A DNA stretch of 64,000 nt, taken from positions 490,639 through 554,638 of the forward strand of contig CH002093.1 of assembly GCA_000149265.1 (NCBI GenBank), given 5' to 3'. A program made the position numbers and the translations under genes. Positions 30,801 to 42,213 of the stretch are shown here, piece by piece. Under the pieces are notes generated by a model. It saw only the letters and a program-made list of their open reading frames with translations, made no database searches and was not told the DNA's origin. The first letter of the stretch is position 1. Every line of letters starts with the position of its first letter. This stretch comes from Ciona savignyi (lineage: Eukaryota > Chordata > Ascidiacea > Phlebobranchia > Cionidae).

Positions 30801-33687
30801 GCATGCAAGACGTTGTAGAAAAAGTTGCAAAGTTCTGCATATTCACAACACTTGATTTAAAAAACGCTTACCATCAAGTTGAACTACCTAAAGACGCCCG
30901 GCTCTACACAGCTTTTGAAGCATGTGGTAAATTATATCAGTTTACAAGACTTCCGTTTGGTTTAAAAAATGCAGTTCCTTGCTTTCAGCGCATTATCAAT
31001 GATATAATCGAGAAGTATGATTGTAAAGGAACTTTTGCATACCTCGACAACATAACCATCGGCGGTAAAACACAAGAGGAACACGATTTAAACTTAAATA
31101 AGTTTCTCAAGGTAGCAGAGTCCTGCAATTTAACCTTAAACGAAAACAAGTGCACTTATTCAACTGATACAATAGATCTGCTTGGCTACAGAATATCAAA
31201 AGATGGTTTACAGCCGGATCCAGAACGCGTTAAATCACTATTGGAGATACCAGCACCGCAAAATGCCAAGTCATTGCAAAGGATCATCGGCATGTTCGCA
31301 TATTACGCTCGATGGATTCCTAAATACTCTGATAATATTAAGCCGTTGCTTGACGCCAAAGAGTTTCCTCTATCTCGTAATGCTATGAATGCGTTCAATA
31401 CACTAAAAGAGACATTAAGTAAAGTGACTCTCGGAATTATAGATGATGACCTACCATTTACTGTCGAAACAGATGCATCGGATGTGGCTGTTTCAGCAAC
31501 TTTAAACCAAAAAGGTAGGCCTGTGGCGTTTTGGTCTAGAACCTTAAGTCGAAGTGAACTCCGTCACTCGAGCATCGAGAAAGAAGCGACCGCCATAATA
31601 GAGGCTGTACGGAAATGGAGTCATTTCCTACAGGGGCGGCGCTTCAACTTGGTCACTGATCAGAAATCCGTGGCGTTTATGTACGATGTCCAGAAACACG
31701 GAAAAATTAAAAATGATAAAATATTACGATGGCGAATGCAATTGGGCCAATACGACTATAAAATTGTGTATAGAGCTGGCAAATATAACTCCGCGCCTGA
31801 CACACTGTCACGAGCGTTTTGCGCTGGTATGGGACAGTGTTCTTTAAGCGATATACACACCCACTTATGTCACCCAGGGGTAACAAGGTTATATCACTTT
31901 ATTAAGACGAAAAACCTGCCGTATACGCTTGAAGAAATTCGACGATCAGTAGCGGATTGCTCTATTTGTGCTGAAATTAAACCAAATTTCCACAAGCCGC
32001 AATCTGTGCCCTTAATTAAAGCAACTCAGCCATTTGAGCGGCTTAGCATCGATTTTAAAGGACCTTTGCCATCAGTTACTAAAAATTATTACATACTTAC
32101 AGTAACCGATGAATTTTCTCGGTTCCCCTTCGCATTTCCATGTCCCAACATGGAAAGTAAAACGGTAATCCAATGCTTAAATCAATTGTTTACCATTTTC
32201 GGCTTGCCGTCATACGTGCATTCGGATCGGGGAAGTTCCTTCATGTCGAAGGAATTTGTTGTTTACCTCAACAATCGGGGAATATCTACAAGTAACCCGT
32301 CCATCTATAATCCTCGCGGGAATGGGCAATGTGAAAGGTATAATGGAATCATTTGGACAGCGGTAAAACTTGCTTTAAAATCTAAGAACTTGCCAATTAA
32401 TAACTGGCAATTAGTTTTACCAGATGTGTTGCACTCAATTCGTTCTTTGTTATGCACAGCTACGAATGCAACACCACATGAACGAATGTTCAACTACCAT
32501 CGCCGTTCATCATTTGGTTCTTCCGTTCCAACCTGGTTAAGCAATCCAGGACCAGTTTTGCTGAAACGTCACGTACGGCATAGCAAACACGAACCACTGG
32601 TGGACGAGGTTGAACTACTGCATGCCACTTCAAATTATGCACAGGTTCGATTTCCCAGCGGCCGTGAGACTACAGTTTCAATCAGAGATCTGGCGCCCAC
32701 GGGTCAAAGAAATGGAACGGAACAGATTGAAAACCCCGCTGAGGGTTTACCAGTACCATTACCAGAAGCAAATTTACAGCCGGAGGAATTGACGAATGAG
32801 ATTGACGCACCTGATACAGTTGACGAAATGGTCGAATTAAACAAAACCAAATCAAATGAAGATAACCCCTCTGGGTTACGTCGTTCGACCCGACAAACGA
32901 AGAAACCCGATAGACTGACGTACTATTAAATATTTATTTGTTATTGTGCAATTTTATTTAGACGGGGAGAATGTCGTAATTTCAGTCGAACACCTTACGC
33001 ACGCCCGTGTTGGCAATAATTATTTATCCGCGGCTTCTGCGTGTTCGACCTCTGTTACTTATTTTGTGGCACATTTACTTTACGGTTTAGTGGGAGTTGA
33101 CTGTTCTTATATTGTTAATATATTGCCTTTTCTTTTGTTTTAGAATTACAGTCAATTAAACCTTAATAAACAAGGATTACGACACAGCTTCAATCGTCAC
33201 TTTCAGAGAGGCTCATTTCATCACTACCGCCACCTACCGACACTTTGACCGGCTTCTCTCGGATGACAGGTCACCAACGAACCAATCCGAATGCGCAACT
33301 TTACCCAACACCTATGCTGTGGTTAAGGTTAAAGCTGGTCCACAAGATCGAATTGCGGTTAATGACGTAATACTTGAACCAGTTTCGCAATCGTGTTATT
33401 GTAATAGATATTCAATAGATTACGAAAAGCGAAATAATAATGGCAGAGATGTATTTATTTTATCCACAAGAGACTGGCCACCTTCTCTGTATGGATATCA
33501 TTCCTTAAGTTGTTCCGATGTAATAATTTATTTAGAATTGATGACGTTGCTTAACATTGTTGTCTCATTCGCGTGGTATTTGTCGTTCATACTTATTGTG
33601 CGAAAGTCAAAGAGGAGAAAAAATATTTTACTTTTAACATCTATAGATTATCGAATGTTACACTCCGATATACATGCTGTTTTATAG
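27832..33687 (+). CDS. Small membrane-protein gene split by a gypsy insertion
   Basis: Two exons fit: 27832-27864 (ATG plus ten codons, then a GTATGT donor) and an exon starting at 29079 after ttttccag, both phase 0. The second exon is interrupted after codon GCT at 29120 by the retrotransposon 29121-33184. Skipping the element and one copy of its CAGCT target duplication, the frame continues at 33190 to TAG at 33685-33687, about 190 residues in all. The product has a short basic N terminus, a hydrophobic helix (about residues 12-29), a loop of about 105 residues with several cysteines (SECATL, CYC, SCSD), a second helix (about 138-164) and a basic RKSKRRK tail. AATAAA follows at about 33825. 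I do not recognise the family; a two-span surface protein is the simplest reading. Exon 1 is short and supported mainly by phase and splice signals. Confidence 0.55.
28850..28975 (+). mobile_element. tRNA-like SINE (family 2)
   Basis: It lies in the intron of the membrane-protein gene. The block accactaacggtcgtacgac, a spacer of TA-rich sequence, then tggttcgaaacttggttcgg with a box-B-like core are arranged as at 24195-24310 on the other strand. Confidence 0.55.
29121..29333 (+). repeat. 5' LTR of young gypsy element
   Basis: 213 bp. A TATA-like AATATA lies near 29267, about 30 bases upstream of the primer-complementary segment ACAGTCAATTAAA (29297-29309), which is therefore a sensible transcript start. 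AATAAA is at 29314-29319, leaving an R-U5 of only about 37 bases. Confidence 0.95.
29335..29347 (+). promoter_or_regulatory. Self-priming primer-binding site
   Basis: TTTAATTGACTGT starts one base after the 5' LTR and is the exact reverse complement of ACAGTCAATTAAA at 29297-29309. Pairing can extend a few more bases with one bulge. No tRNA-type site starting TGG is present here. In the Tf1/sushi group the transcript's own 5' end primes reverse transcription from such a site; here it is inferred. Confidence 0.75.
29357..32929 (+). CDS. Gag-pol polyprotein of young gypsy element
   Basis: A single long frame encodes the whole polyprotein. The frame extends upstream of the long open stretch to an ATG at 29357, but codon 6 is TGA (29372-29374); after it the frame is open to TAA at 32927. 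Counting from codon 29465: two CCHC knuckles from about residue 176, aspartic protease LIDTGS near 255, reverse transcriptase with LDLKNAYHQV near 463 and YLDN at 526-529, RNase H with ETDAS near 670 and TDQ, integrase zinc region with HPG near 803 and CSIC, and a catalytic core with Asp863, Asp921 and Glu957 (35 residues between the last two). No chromodomain is seen at the C terminus. The reverse transcriptase box reads YLDN instead of YxDD. The relic at 3969-7709 has an arginine codon where TGA stands here, so the TGA looks like a CGA-to-TGA change. Confidence 0.9.
32972..33184 (+). repeat. 3' LTR of young gypsy element
   Basis: 213 bp, read as identical to 29121-29333, preceded by the purine tract and followed by target duplication CAGCT. 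Confidence 0.95.
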
Positions 33688-34644
33688 CGGTTTATTACGT
33701 ATATTTTAACATAATGCCTTTTTTGTCGACGCTCTTTAAACTATTGCAATTTCTCTGTTGCTTGTAGCACATTTTGTTCCTGAAATCGCCTTTTTTATAT
33801 TATTGAAAAGTATTTACTGTTTCTGAAATAAAAATACTTATGAGGCAGAATAACTAGTCAGATTGAAACCTATAATACAAGATTTTCCTTTTACATAAGA
33901 GCCTGCCCATTTTGATTAAAAACTCGAATTCTACACGCAATCGAAAAAATGACCGTCTAGCTTATTGTTGGGTGGGAAGCTCATGATCATTGGCACATGG
34001 ATCTATCAATGTTGTGAAGTCACGTGCTAGTTGGTTCGGTCGTGCGGCCGAATTCTTGGTTCATCCTATTCTCATATAAAATAATACATTCGGAGTAAGA
34101 GCGAGCTAAAGACACAACCGATGTAATAATGCGTTCTATCACATTTACTTAATAGGAGTTATTGACTCTATCTATATAACTTGTAAGTTCCTGGCAAGTC
34201 TAAGCATGTGTATATATTGGATCCGTTATGATGGTCCTCATTGTATTGCGTCAAGTATTGAATGTCCTTCGATTTACATAAAGGCATTGTAGGTATTATA
34301 GTGTGAACACTAGGAGCGCTATATTTAACTATTACAACCGACTCGCTCGCGAACTTCCCTTGCACAAAATATGAACACATAGCATGGCGAGCTAATAGTT
34401 AAAACATACTGCGAGACAATTATAAATACGTGTGGGATTTCCACAGATTCTTGAAAGTTTTTACCTGATTGGATAACCCATTCATGTTAATAATCTTGCG
34501 GAATGCCTGGCACCAGCGTAACGCAGACAAAAAACAAGTAAGATTAAAATGTTACTGTCTTTTTAAGGTATATTTATATTTTTGTATCATTTAATCCTAT
34601 GGCAATCATACAAAATAAAAAATGTTAATCTAGTATATTCAAAT
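33688..34644. other. 3' flank of membrane-protein gene, otherwise unassigned
   Basis: Contains the likely polyadenylation signal AATAAA near 33825 and a family-2 SINE remnant near 34025-34065 (ggttcggtcgtgcggccg). A 70-codon minus-strand frame at 34168-34380 has no supporting splice signals or family features. Confidence 0.4.
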
Positions 34645-35950
34645 AACTAGAGAGTGTCAACCACGTGTTTAACCACAACTATTAGTAAAACACATTTTGT
34701 ATGCCATATATTCATGCCAGCAGGGTCCCTAACCACAATTTGTATTTTATACACTGAGTATGTAGCTTGTTTCTGCAAGCATTAACGCATAGGTCCCATA
34801 GTTATTAGACCAAAATTCTTTTCCATGTGTAGTTGAGAAAAGAATAAAAGTCTTAAATTTACAAACATTTCACCACACCAATAAATTTACAAACATTTTA
34901 AAGCTTGTTTTTAAGCGTGGTGGTAAAATAAAGCTAAATTTCCAAAATACCCTGATTTCATGGTTTAAGGGAATTCTCCTGGGTTTAGTAGATAAGTTTC
35001 TGTTTTACATATGTGGGTCATGTTATGTAACAATTCTTAAAGTTTTATTCAGTTTTGTCGACTCCTTGTTGGATATGTCAGTGTGATATGGCATGCCTGT
35101 CACAATCATAATTCAAGAACATATTTTCGTTTTTAAGGCAATTACCCTAAGTAAATGTTTTCTTTGTTTTAATTAATTAACTCAGAGTGTTTAATGGTCT
35201 AACATTTCACCAAATTTAATCAAAATTAGAGCAGCCGTTAAAGAGGTTTCCCCCCAAAAAATAATTAATTAGAAAAAACGTTTTGGTTTTATACCCTATT
35301 TTTTTTAGGGTATTTCATTAGGTAATCTTCTTATTTGTTCTAAGTGCTTTTTATTTGTTCTAAGTGTTAATTCAGTCACTAATGCACTTACATTCTACCA
35401 AATTTGATTAAAATTGAAGAATCTGTTCAAGCGCTGTCCCGTAAAAAGCTATTTTATTTAGAAAAAAATACCGTTTTGGTTTTGAAAGTCTCAGGGGATT
35501 TTCCCTAAATTTATCACCCACAATTTTGATTTCTGTATATCTAGACCATGTTGTCTAACAAATTTCGAATTTTATTTACGATTCCATTACTCCTTTTGGT
35601 AAATGTCGGGGTGAAATGGCATGCTTGTCACAATCTTGATTTGAGAACAATCCTATTTTTTGGGGGTATTTCCCAAGGAAATTTTTTTTTACTTTAGGTG
35701 TTAAACAAGTAACGAATTACTTACATTTCAACAAATCTGATTAAAATTGGAGCAGCCGTTCAAGCGCTATGCCCAAAAAACTTACAAAAAATTAGACAAA
35801 CAAAATGACTAAGTTTCATTGTGATTCCATTATCGCTTCTGGTAGATGTCGGAGCCACAATCCATGCCTGTCAAGCGTTTGACGAAAAAAAACAAAAATA
35901 AAAAAAAAACGGACAAAAACAATATGTGTCCCATTTTTTTCAAATGGTTA
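34645..35950 (+). repeat. Half foldback element
   Basis: Family terminus (ctagagagtgtcaaccacg) at its left end, then arm, two to three ~335-bp units and the A-rich centre with the hairpin-like end (gtgtcccattttt and tcaaatgg). No inverted arm follows; the sequence changes at about 35950 to an intron end and a coding exon. Confidence 0.75.
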
Positions 35951-35967
35951 TAATCATCTACTTTCAG

Positions 35968-36412
35968 TTGCTTTGAAGTTGCAAAGAAGAGTCTGATAAT
36001 AAACAACCTTTGGGACAAAATCGATTTAATCTCCGAATCATATTTAAACTCGAAAACTGACCCTGAAAAGATCAGAAGGTGTCTGGTTCATTTTCTACCG
36101 GTCACATGGGGTGAAGTGAGCCCTAAGTTGTTGGAAATGGCTTCGAATGCACCAAACGAATCGACTCCAGATTTACCTGATGTAATAATCGCTGCTGAAT
36201 GTGTTTTCGATCAAACTTTATTAGACGATATTTTATTTACAGTCTATTTTCTTTTAAAATGCAAGGCAAATGTGGATGAAAAGTATCAACCAAAGGTACC
36301 TTGCGCACAAGTTTCCAAACACGAACCAATGTTCATATTCACGTACCAAGTTCGTAGTGTCAGTTGGACCATAATTGACAAACTAGAATACTGGGGTTTA
36401 AAATGTGAATAG
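35968..36412 (+). CDS. Last exon of an EEF2KMT/FAM86-like lysine methyltransferase
   Basis: An open exon of 445 nt follows the acceptor ctactttcag and ends with TAG at 36410-36412. Its product contains LPDVIIAAECVFDQTL, which matches the post-motif region of class I methyltransferases of the METTL21/FAM86 group (usual form PDVVIAAD followed by a Y or F and D). Then comes a helix ILFTVYFLLKC and a C-terminal strand-helix segment (MFIFTYQVRSVSW, IIDKLEYWGLKCE). The exon starts CFEVAKKSLIINN, as expected for the helix just after the SAM-binding part. The SAM-binding glycine motif itself is not in this exon, and no upstream exon is visible because a foldback element sits there. It may be the surviving end of a broken gene or a fragment carried with the repeat. 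Family assignment is from remembered family patterns. Confidence 0.55.
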
Positions 36413-37609
36413 ATTCCATTCGATTCATTCAATGGCGATATTTAATATTGCAATGTCCATTATGCCGGGGAACCATGGCATGGAATTGTTTAACATCAAT
36501 TTGTCATGACAAAACAATTTAAATCTATATCTGCACCACATATGTCTATATATGCCATGTTTCTATAGGTTGATATAGGAATTTATACACATTTCTTTAT
36601 GTTTAAAACCATCTGTGTTGCAGTGTGACACCCCTGGATCCATTCATTTTCCGTTAACAATTATATTTTAAAACAATATTGAAAACAAATGTTATATAAC
36701 TTACAGTTACCTTCATTAGTCTATTAATTCACTTCCAGTACACCTTTTGCAAGATAACCCAGTTATATTGGTGGAAATGTGAATGTGACCATAGATGGTA
36801 GTAGTTTAAAGGTGCCTGTTTTGAAAAAAAAAGTTTCCAAAAATAGTGAAAACACAGTATAAAAAAAGCAAAACATTCACAATAAACTTTCTCAAAAGGT
36901 TCTAGTTTTATTTCTAAGAAAATATCAGTTTGAATAGCTTTAAATACATCTCGTACATCAGTTTGAAGTTTCTTAGCTGATGGTCCTAACATTCGGTAGG
37001 GACAAAAAAACGAAATAACTTTTTACAGTAATGACTTTTAATTTTTATCTTTACTGCAAAATATGCAAGCACTGTACTATTAGTGATAGAGAAAACCTTA
37101 GGCAGGTGAAAAGTGTTTTCAACGATGAATTTTTACTCTCGTTAGCGCAATTTGATAAACGTAACGATGAGCTTATGTGAAATAAGTTTACCGGTATTTT
37201 TTACTTGCCGAAATATGCATGTATGACCTTTGCCGATACCGAATGACCTTACCGTTACATGGTACATAATGTTTAGCCTTATAACATTTTGTATCTCAAA
37301 TTGCTAACAAAAGTAAATTAGTATGCAAAGTGTAACTGATAAAAACTACATTTACTACATCTGGTTGTCTACACATAAGTACAAAGTTCTCTCACGTCCG
37401 ATCCTTCATCTGCAGCAGCAGGTTGCGAAATTTGCAAGCGGATTGTTGTACTCTTTGGTCTTTGTTGAGTAACAATAACACGGTAATCAATAATCAAATC
37501 TTTACTTCATAACTTACGTCTTATGGTAATAAACATTTTATGCACGTGGCCAAAGTTTAAATAAGTTTTAAGTTATTATCTTTAAAGAAAAGAATACAAT
37601 TTCCTTGAC
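36413..37609. other. Unassigned stretch
   Basis: No credible exon. An 87-codon minus-strand frame (36729-36992) has no family features and no splice signals that I trust. Confidence 0.45.
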
Positions 37610-37676
37610 CTAGCGTGCCAGAAAAACGAGCTGGTGTGCCAAGTTCGGCACGCGTGCCAGGGGTTGCCCATGCCTG
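37610..37676 (-). repeat. hAT-like transposon terminus
   Basis: On the minus strand it starts caggcatgggcaacccctgg and continues with repeated ggcac/gtgcc motifs. This resembles hAT terminal repeats, which commonly begin CAGGG and contain GGGCAA. The opposite end was not found. It abuts the BEL LTR-like block directly. Confidence 0.4.
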
Positions 37677-37852
37677 GTCTATGGTATATCATAAATTGCG
37701 CCATAACCTAAATACGTAACAATGGGAGTTTATGTTACAATCTTTATACTGAACCGCATGTTAGAACTTACTTTCTATTTGAATCAGTTACCGTTGAGAC
37801 TGTAGTATAGCATTTTTATCCGATATCTTATTTTCTGTCCAGTTTAGAGCCA
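37677..37852 (+). repeat. LTR-like block of the BEL/Pao relic, 5' copy
   Basis: The block (atcataaattgc, gggagttt, gttagaac, then a gtcca and agagcca end) recurs downstream of the BEL coding remains at 43503-43616 and, beyond the MULE insertion, at 53603-53686. Direct copies on both sides of a BEL fragment suggest LTRs, though divergence is considerable. Confidence 0.45.
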
Positions 37853-39119
37853 AAGAAACAAGCAAGGTTCGTATCGTGTATGACTGTGCGGCGAAATGTG
37901 AAGCCCAAGCTATAAATGACAAGCTGATGACGGGCCCCAATTTAGTGAAACCACTAGTAGGGGTGCTGATGAGATTCCGCTTGGCTATCGTATCTGAAAT
38001 AGATGTAATGTTTTAACAAGTTATGGTTGCTCCAAAAGATCTTGACGCTCTGAGAATCTTGTTGTGGCCAGTAGGCGACCTGACCAAATCACCCGTTCCG
38101 CACCGCATGACTGGGTCGAGGAGGTCACGGGCACCGAGCTCGAGCAATGGAAAGCTTGGCGCAACAGCCTTAATGATCTATCCCGCATTAGAATTCCTCG
38201 GTGCTTCAAATCACAAGTCCGTCATCCGACGCCCGGGGTACATCCCCATGTATTTGCAGACGCATCTACCGCCGCCCGTGGCTGTGTATGCTACCTTAGA
38301 TCCAACTTAGAGGACGACAACACGACATGTCCGTTCGTCATGCGAACGTTTGATTTTACTAAGCACACAAACCTCAGATTGCAACTCGAAGCTGCACTTG
38401 ACGCCGGAAAATTATCGCGAACCGTGAAAAGGAAACTCGGACTGGACGATTGTCCGGTAGTTCCTCGACTGGATGCGCACTCAACTGACCCGACATCCGT
38501 CTTCTACGTCACCGATCTACAAACAGAACCCGATTCTTTAATAATGGCATCATTCTATGCGTTAAAGATAGTTTGGACAATGCACGTCTTAACTACAAAG
38601 CACGCCACCCTTCCATTATCCCCGATAACTACCACCTTACTGACCTACTCATCGATCACTGCCACAGTGTTGATGCTGCACACTCTGGTATAAATTACAC
38701 TCTAAACATTTTATTTCAGCGCTACTGGGTGCAAAATGCTAGAGTTGCAACCCGACGTATCCCTTCCCGATGTTTACTGTGCCAACACAGAGCTGCAAGG
38801 CCCGAAAGACAGAGACATGGCTGATCTCCCGCCGTCAAGACTGCAAATTGAGGAACCACCGTTCACTCACACAGGAGTGGACTTCTTCGGCCGGCTACTG
38901 ACCAAGTTAAGGAGAAGTGAAGTAAAACGGTATGGAGGCCTGTTTACATGTATGACTACTCGCGCAATCCATATAGCAGTCGCTACTGACTTGTCTACCG
39001 ACGCGATATAAATGCCCTGCGACGTTTTACGGCCCGACGAGGTCCTGCCACTCACCCGTATTCCGACAATAGCACTAACTTCGTCGGCTGCGAACGGATA
39101 CTTCGAGAATATATAGAAG
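37853..39119 (+). pseudogene. BEL/Pao pol relic, first part
   Basis: It starts inside reverse transcriptase: KVRIVYDCAAK, a GPNLVKPLVGVLMRFR stretch and a DALR..LWP segment are typical of BEL/Pao elements. The reading then shifts frame several times. It covers an RNase H-like segment (HVFADASTAARG) at about 38250-38290, the tether before integrase, and integrase (CLLCQHRAA, HTGVDFFGRL, then a YSDNSTNF motif near 39057-39080). The usual YVDD region and the gag are absent, so the element has large deletions. At 39119 the integrase frame is cut by a gypsy-type element and resumes at 42933. Confidence 0.8.
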
Positions 39120-39387
39120 TGTTACATGTTTTATCTTAGTACGTGTTTTTGTTGCGTGCGCTGATTACTTGATGATAATCAACTCTTTGACCTGTCGCAT
39201 TTATCGTTCGTTATCTACCCGCCAAAAACCGTTAGAGTTTACCGCCTATTTGCTTTTATATGTGACCACTGCATTGTTTTTTGGTTGACTTGTGATTTTA
39301 TGCTGCTTACGTTAATACAAGCATTTTATATATATCGATGAGAGCTGCTGACTACAGGTTATCGAGACCCTGCCCAAAAGTGTAACA
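39120..39387 (+). repeat. 5' LTR of the gypsy element inside BEL
   Basis: Begins TGTTACATG and ends TGTAACA. It is nearly identical to 42661-42928 and related to the solo LTR at 55467-55755. Confidence 0.95.
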
Positions 39388-39441
39388 ATTGGAGACCACA
39401 GAGGACCTGTAGTGCAGCAGAGAAGTTTTATTTTTTATTGG

Positions 39442-40243
39442 TGTTTTATCTGGAAGATAATTTTTTTCTTTTGAAGGCTTCTGTAATAGTGTTGCTGCAA
39501 CCGAAGCAGCCAGAAGATATGGTTTTCTTTCCAGCCTTCCGGACGAAACTAAGTTCGAAGTGGAAGATGCCGAAGCACCATTGTACAGTTGTACATACGA
39601 TGAGTTGAAAGAACGAGCAGCCGCTGTCACGTGCTCGACTGCACGAACTAGAAATGCTCGGCAGAAACTCTTTCAACGCACACAAGCCATCGGTGAATCC
39701 AACCTAAGTTTTATTACAGCTGTTTTAAACCTGGGAAAAATGGCTTATCCAAACGAAACGGACATTACAACACAAAACGAGGTAATGTTTAATGTATTTA
39801 CAAGCTGCCTTAGAAATAGACAACAGGCAGAGAGAATTTTGCGGGAACATCCTGGCTCGGCAACCCCAACGTTTTTGGATGTCACCAAGGCCCTGCTTTC
39901 CTCCGAGGGTATTCTCCAACCACAGCCCACAGTAGCTGCGTTGCGAGACGAGCGACCTGCGATCAAAAGCGACGAGATTGATCAACTAAAAATGATGATT
40001 AAAGAGTTGCAAAAAGATCTTCAGCACATAAAAATATCCAGAAATCAAACGGATCAGTGTGAACAGTTTGCTCAACAACGATTTGGCCAGCGAAATGAAA
40101 CTGTAAGATCATGCTACCGCTGCGGAAGACCTGGCCATATTAGTCGTTACTGCCGTGTTAACTTGAACCAGAGAAATAACCACATCATGCGACCCATGCG
40201 ACAGAAATGTCACAACCTACCGATTGAATACCGTATTCAATGA
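39442..40243 (+). pseudogene. Gag of the gypsy element inside BEL
   Basis: Open from about 39460 to TGA at 40243. It has a capsid-like helical region (FITAVLNLGKMAYPN, MFNVFTSCLRN), a coiled-coil-like stretch (IDQLKMMIKELQKDLQ) and one CCHC knuckle (CYRCGRPGHISRYC). The N terminus has no convincing ATG-led start, so the first part of gag is probably deleted. Confidence 0.75.
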
Positions 40244-42213
40244 GCATCACAGGTATGCATGCATACATTAATGTAGGTGGTACGCCAGCAAACAGCTTGA
40301 CGGAAGATGTCATACTGGGAAGATTTTTTTACAGGATGGTCGCTGTGTTGTGGACTACAAATCAATGAGTCTGTCATCTGGAGGTGGTGCGGTACCACTT
40401 ACCACAAACCCAGTATTTCTGGTTAGACAGATCTGCATCCACCGAAGAGGCAGCGTGACTGAACTCCTCAAGCAACTGAACATTGATTCCGCTCCATTAA
40501 ATGAAGTAGAGCGTGTTGTCTTGATTGAACTTGTGCGGAAACGTTCCGCAGCGTTCTCATTATCTGGGCGTGAAACTGGAGTCACCCACCTTGTACAGCA
40601 TTCTATTGATACCGGTGACACAGTGCCAATCCGTCAATATCCGAGACGTATGTCGGAGGATAATAAAAAGAAAGTTGAGGAATTAGTCAATGAGATAAAA
40701 GCAAATGACGTTATTACCGGTCCCTGAATGATAACACGAAGAAACACAGCTACCCTCTCCCACGAATCGATGACAGCCTGGATCAACTCTCAGGATGTTC
40801 ATACTTTTCGACTCTTGATCTACGATCCGGATATTGGCATGACGCAGGACCATCTACATAATCTGGATCAGGTTCTGTTACGACTCGTCGAGAGTGGCTT
40901 GAAACTTAAACCGTCTAAATGCGAGCTTTTCAAAGAAAAAGTCAAGTTCCTTGGACATCTGGTTTCAAGCAAAGGTGTATCTTGCGATCCAGAAAAAATC
41001 GAAAGCGTTTCCTCATGGCCGGAACCAAAATCAGTTGAAGCAGTGGGAAGACATGCTGGACACCACTAGACTACAACTGTTGGTTCCTGTTGAACTGCGT
41101 AACACGGTGTTGCAAAACCTCCATGATAGCGCATACGGAGGAGCTCATTTGGCCAGCGAACGTACATCGAGTAGAGTTGCGGAACGATTGTATTGGCCGA
41201 AGTGGAAGCAGACGGTCGTGACGTATTGTGATCAGTGCCCGATATGTGTTCGACGACGACCGCCACCGAAAGACCCTAAAGCACCCTTGGTCCCATCAAG
41301 TGAGGTTTCACCAATGCAAAGAATAGAAATTGATATTCTTGGAGGACTTCCTATGGCACAAAGTGGGAACCGATATATATTGCTTGCCTGCGATGTATTT
41401 TCCAAATATATGCAAGCTTGGCCAATGAAATCGCAGACCGCAAAAGAAACAGCACACACTTTGTATCATATCTGGTTTACCGTCCATGGTGTTCCAGATA
41501 CAATTCATTCTGATCGAGGTGGGAACTTTAAAAGCGCAATATTTCAAGAGCTAACCAAGTTGCTTGGATGCAAGAAAACTAGGACATCAAGCTACCATCC
41601 AGCTGGCAACGGTGGTGTGGAAAGAAACAATCTTACCATTATATCAATGCTGCAAAACTACGTGCAAAAAGACCACTTTCTGTGGGACGAGGCAATCTCT
41701 TCCATCTGAGAAACATACAATGCTAGCAAACATGAAGAAAGCGATGTTTCTCCTCATTTTTTATTGACGGGAAGAGATTTGCGATTGCCGATAGATTTAA
41801 TTGTTGGAAAGCAATCTTTCGTCCCATCCTCTACATTTATAACAGAGCTGCAAGATCGAATGATCCTGGTTCAAAACGTGGTTAAAACACTACTTGAAAA
41901 CAGGAGAAAGGCAATGAAAACTCGGTATGACCAGAATGCTTCTTCCAATGACGCAATGATTCAAGTTGGCGAGCTTGTAATGATACGAGACACTGTCCTG
42001 AAAGAACATGAAAAAAAGAAAATTCATTTTAGTTTTAGCGGCCATTTTCAAATTGTTAAAGCGATACCTCCAGTAAATTACGAAATTATGGACAAACATG
42101 GAAAAACACAAACTGTTCATTTTAACCGTTTGAAGAAAAGTCATGGTGACTTTATCAGATACCAGAGAGATGAAATCGAAGCGGAAAGAAGCGACGAACT
42201 TTTTTCTCAATAA
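40244..42213 (+). pseudogene. Pol of the gypsy element inside BEL, with deletions
   Basis: Protease is cut to its edges: a short INVGGTPAN segment runs straight into VILGRFF. Reverse transcriptase keeps SYPLPRIDD and [12 protein letters not shown] (in a shifted frame around 40745-40840), then jumps to the LVSSKGVSCDPEKI region, so the YxDD box is lost. Most of the thumb and RNase H are lost next, joining WPEPKSVEAV to the integrase at about 41045. Integrase itself is nearly complete to 41709: zinc region with CDQCPIC, core residues in EIDILGGLP, HSDRGGNF and NGGVERNN. A stop at 41707-41709 separates it from a C-terminal segment (41765-42213) that ends with a VHFNRLK motif. I infer a non-autonomous copy. 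Confidence 0.8.

Larger units (their letters stand above)
29121..33184 (+). mobile_element. Young Ty3/gypsy-type LTR retrotransposon
   Basis: 4064 bp with two 213-bp LTRs that I read as identical, each bounded by TGTCGTAA...TTACGACA. A 5-bp target duplication, CAGCT, lies at 29116-29120 and 33185-33189. A purine tract (acggggagaa) immediately precedes the 3' LTR. Identical LTRs point to a very recent insertion. It interrupts a coding exon of a host gene. Confidence 0.95.

Noticed and set aside
36729-36992. Minus-strand 87-codon ORF
   Set aside because: Aromatic and cysteine-rich text typical of random AT-rich sequence, no splice signals.
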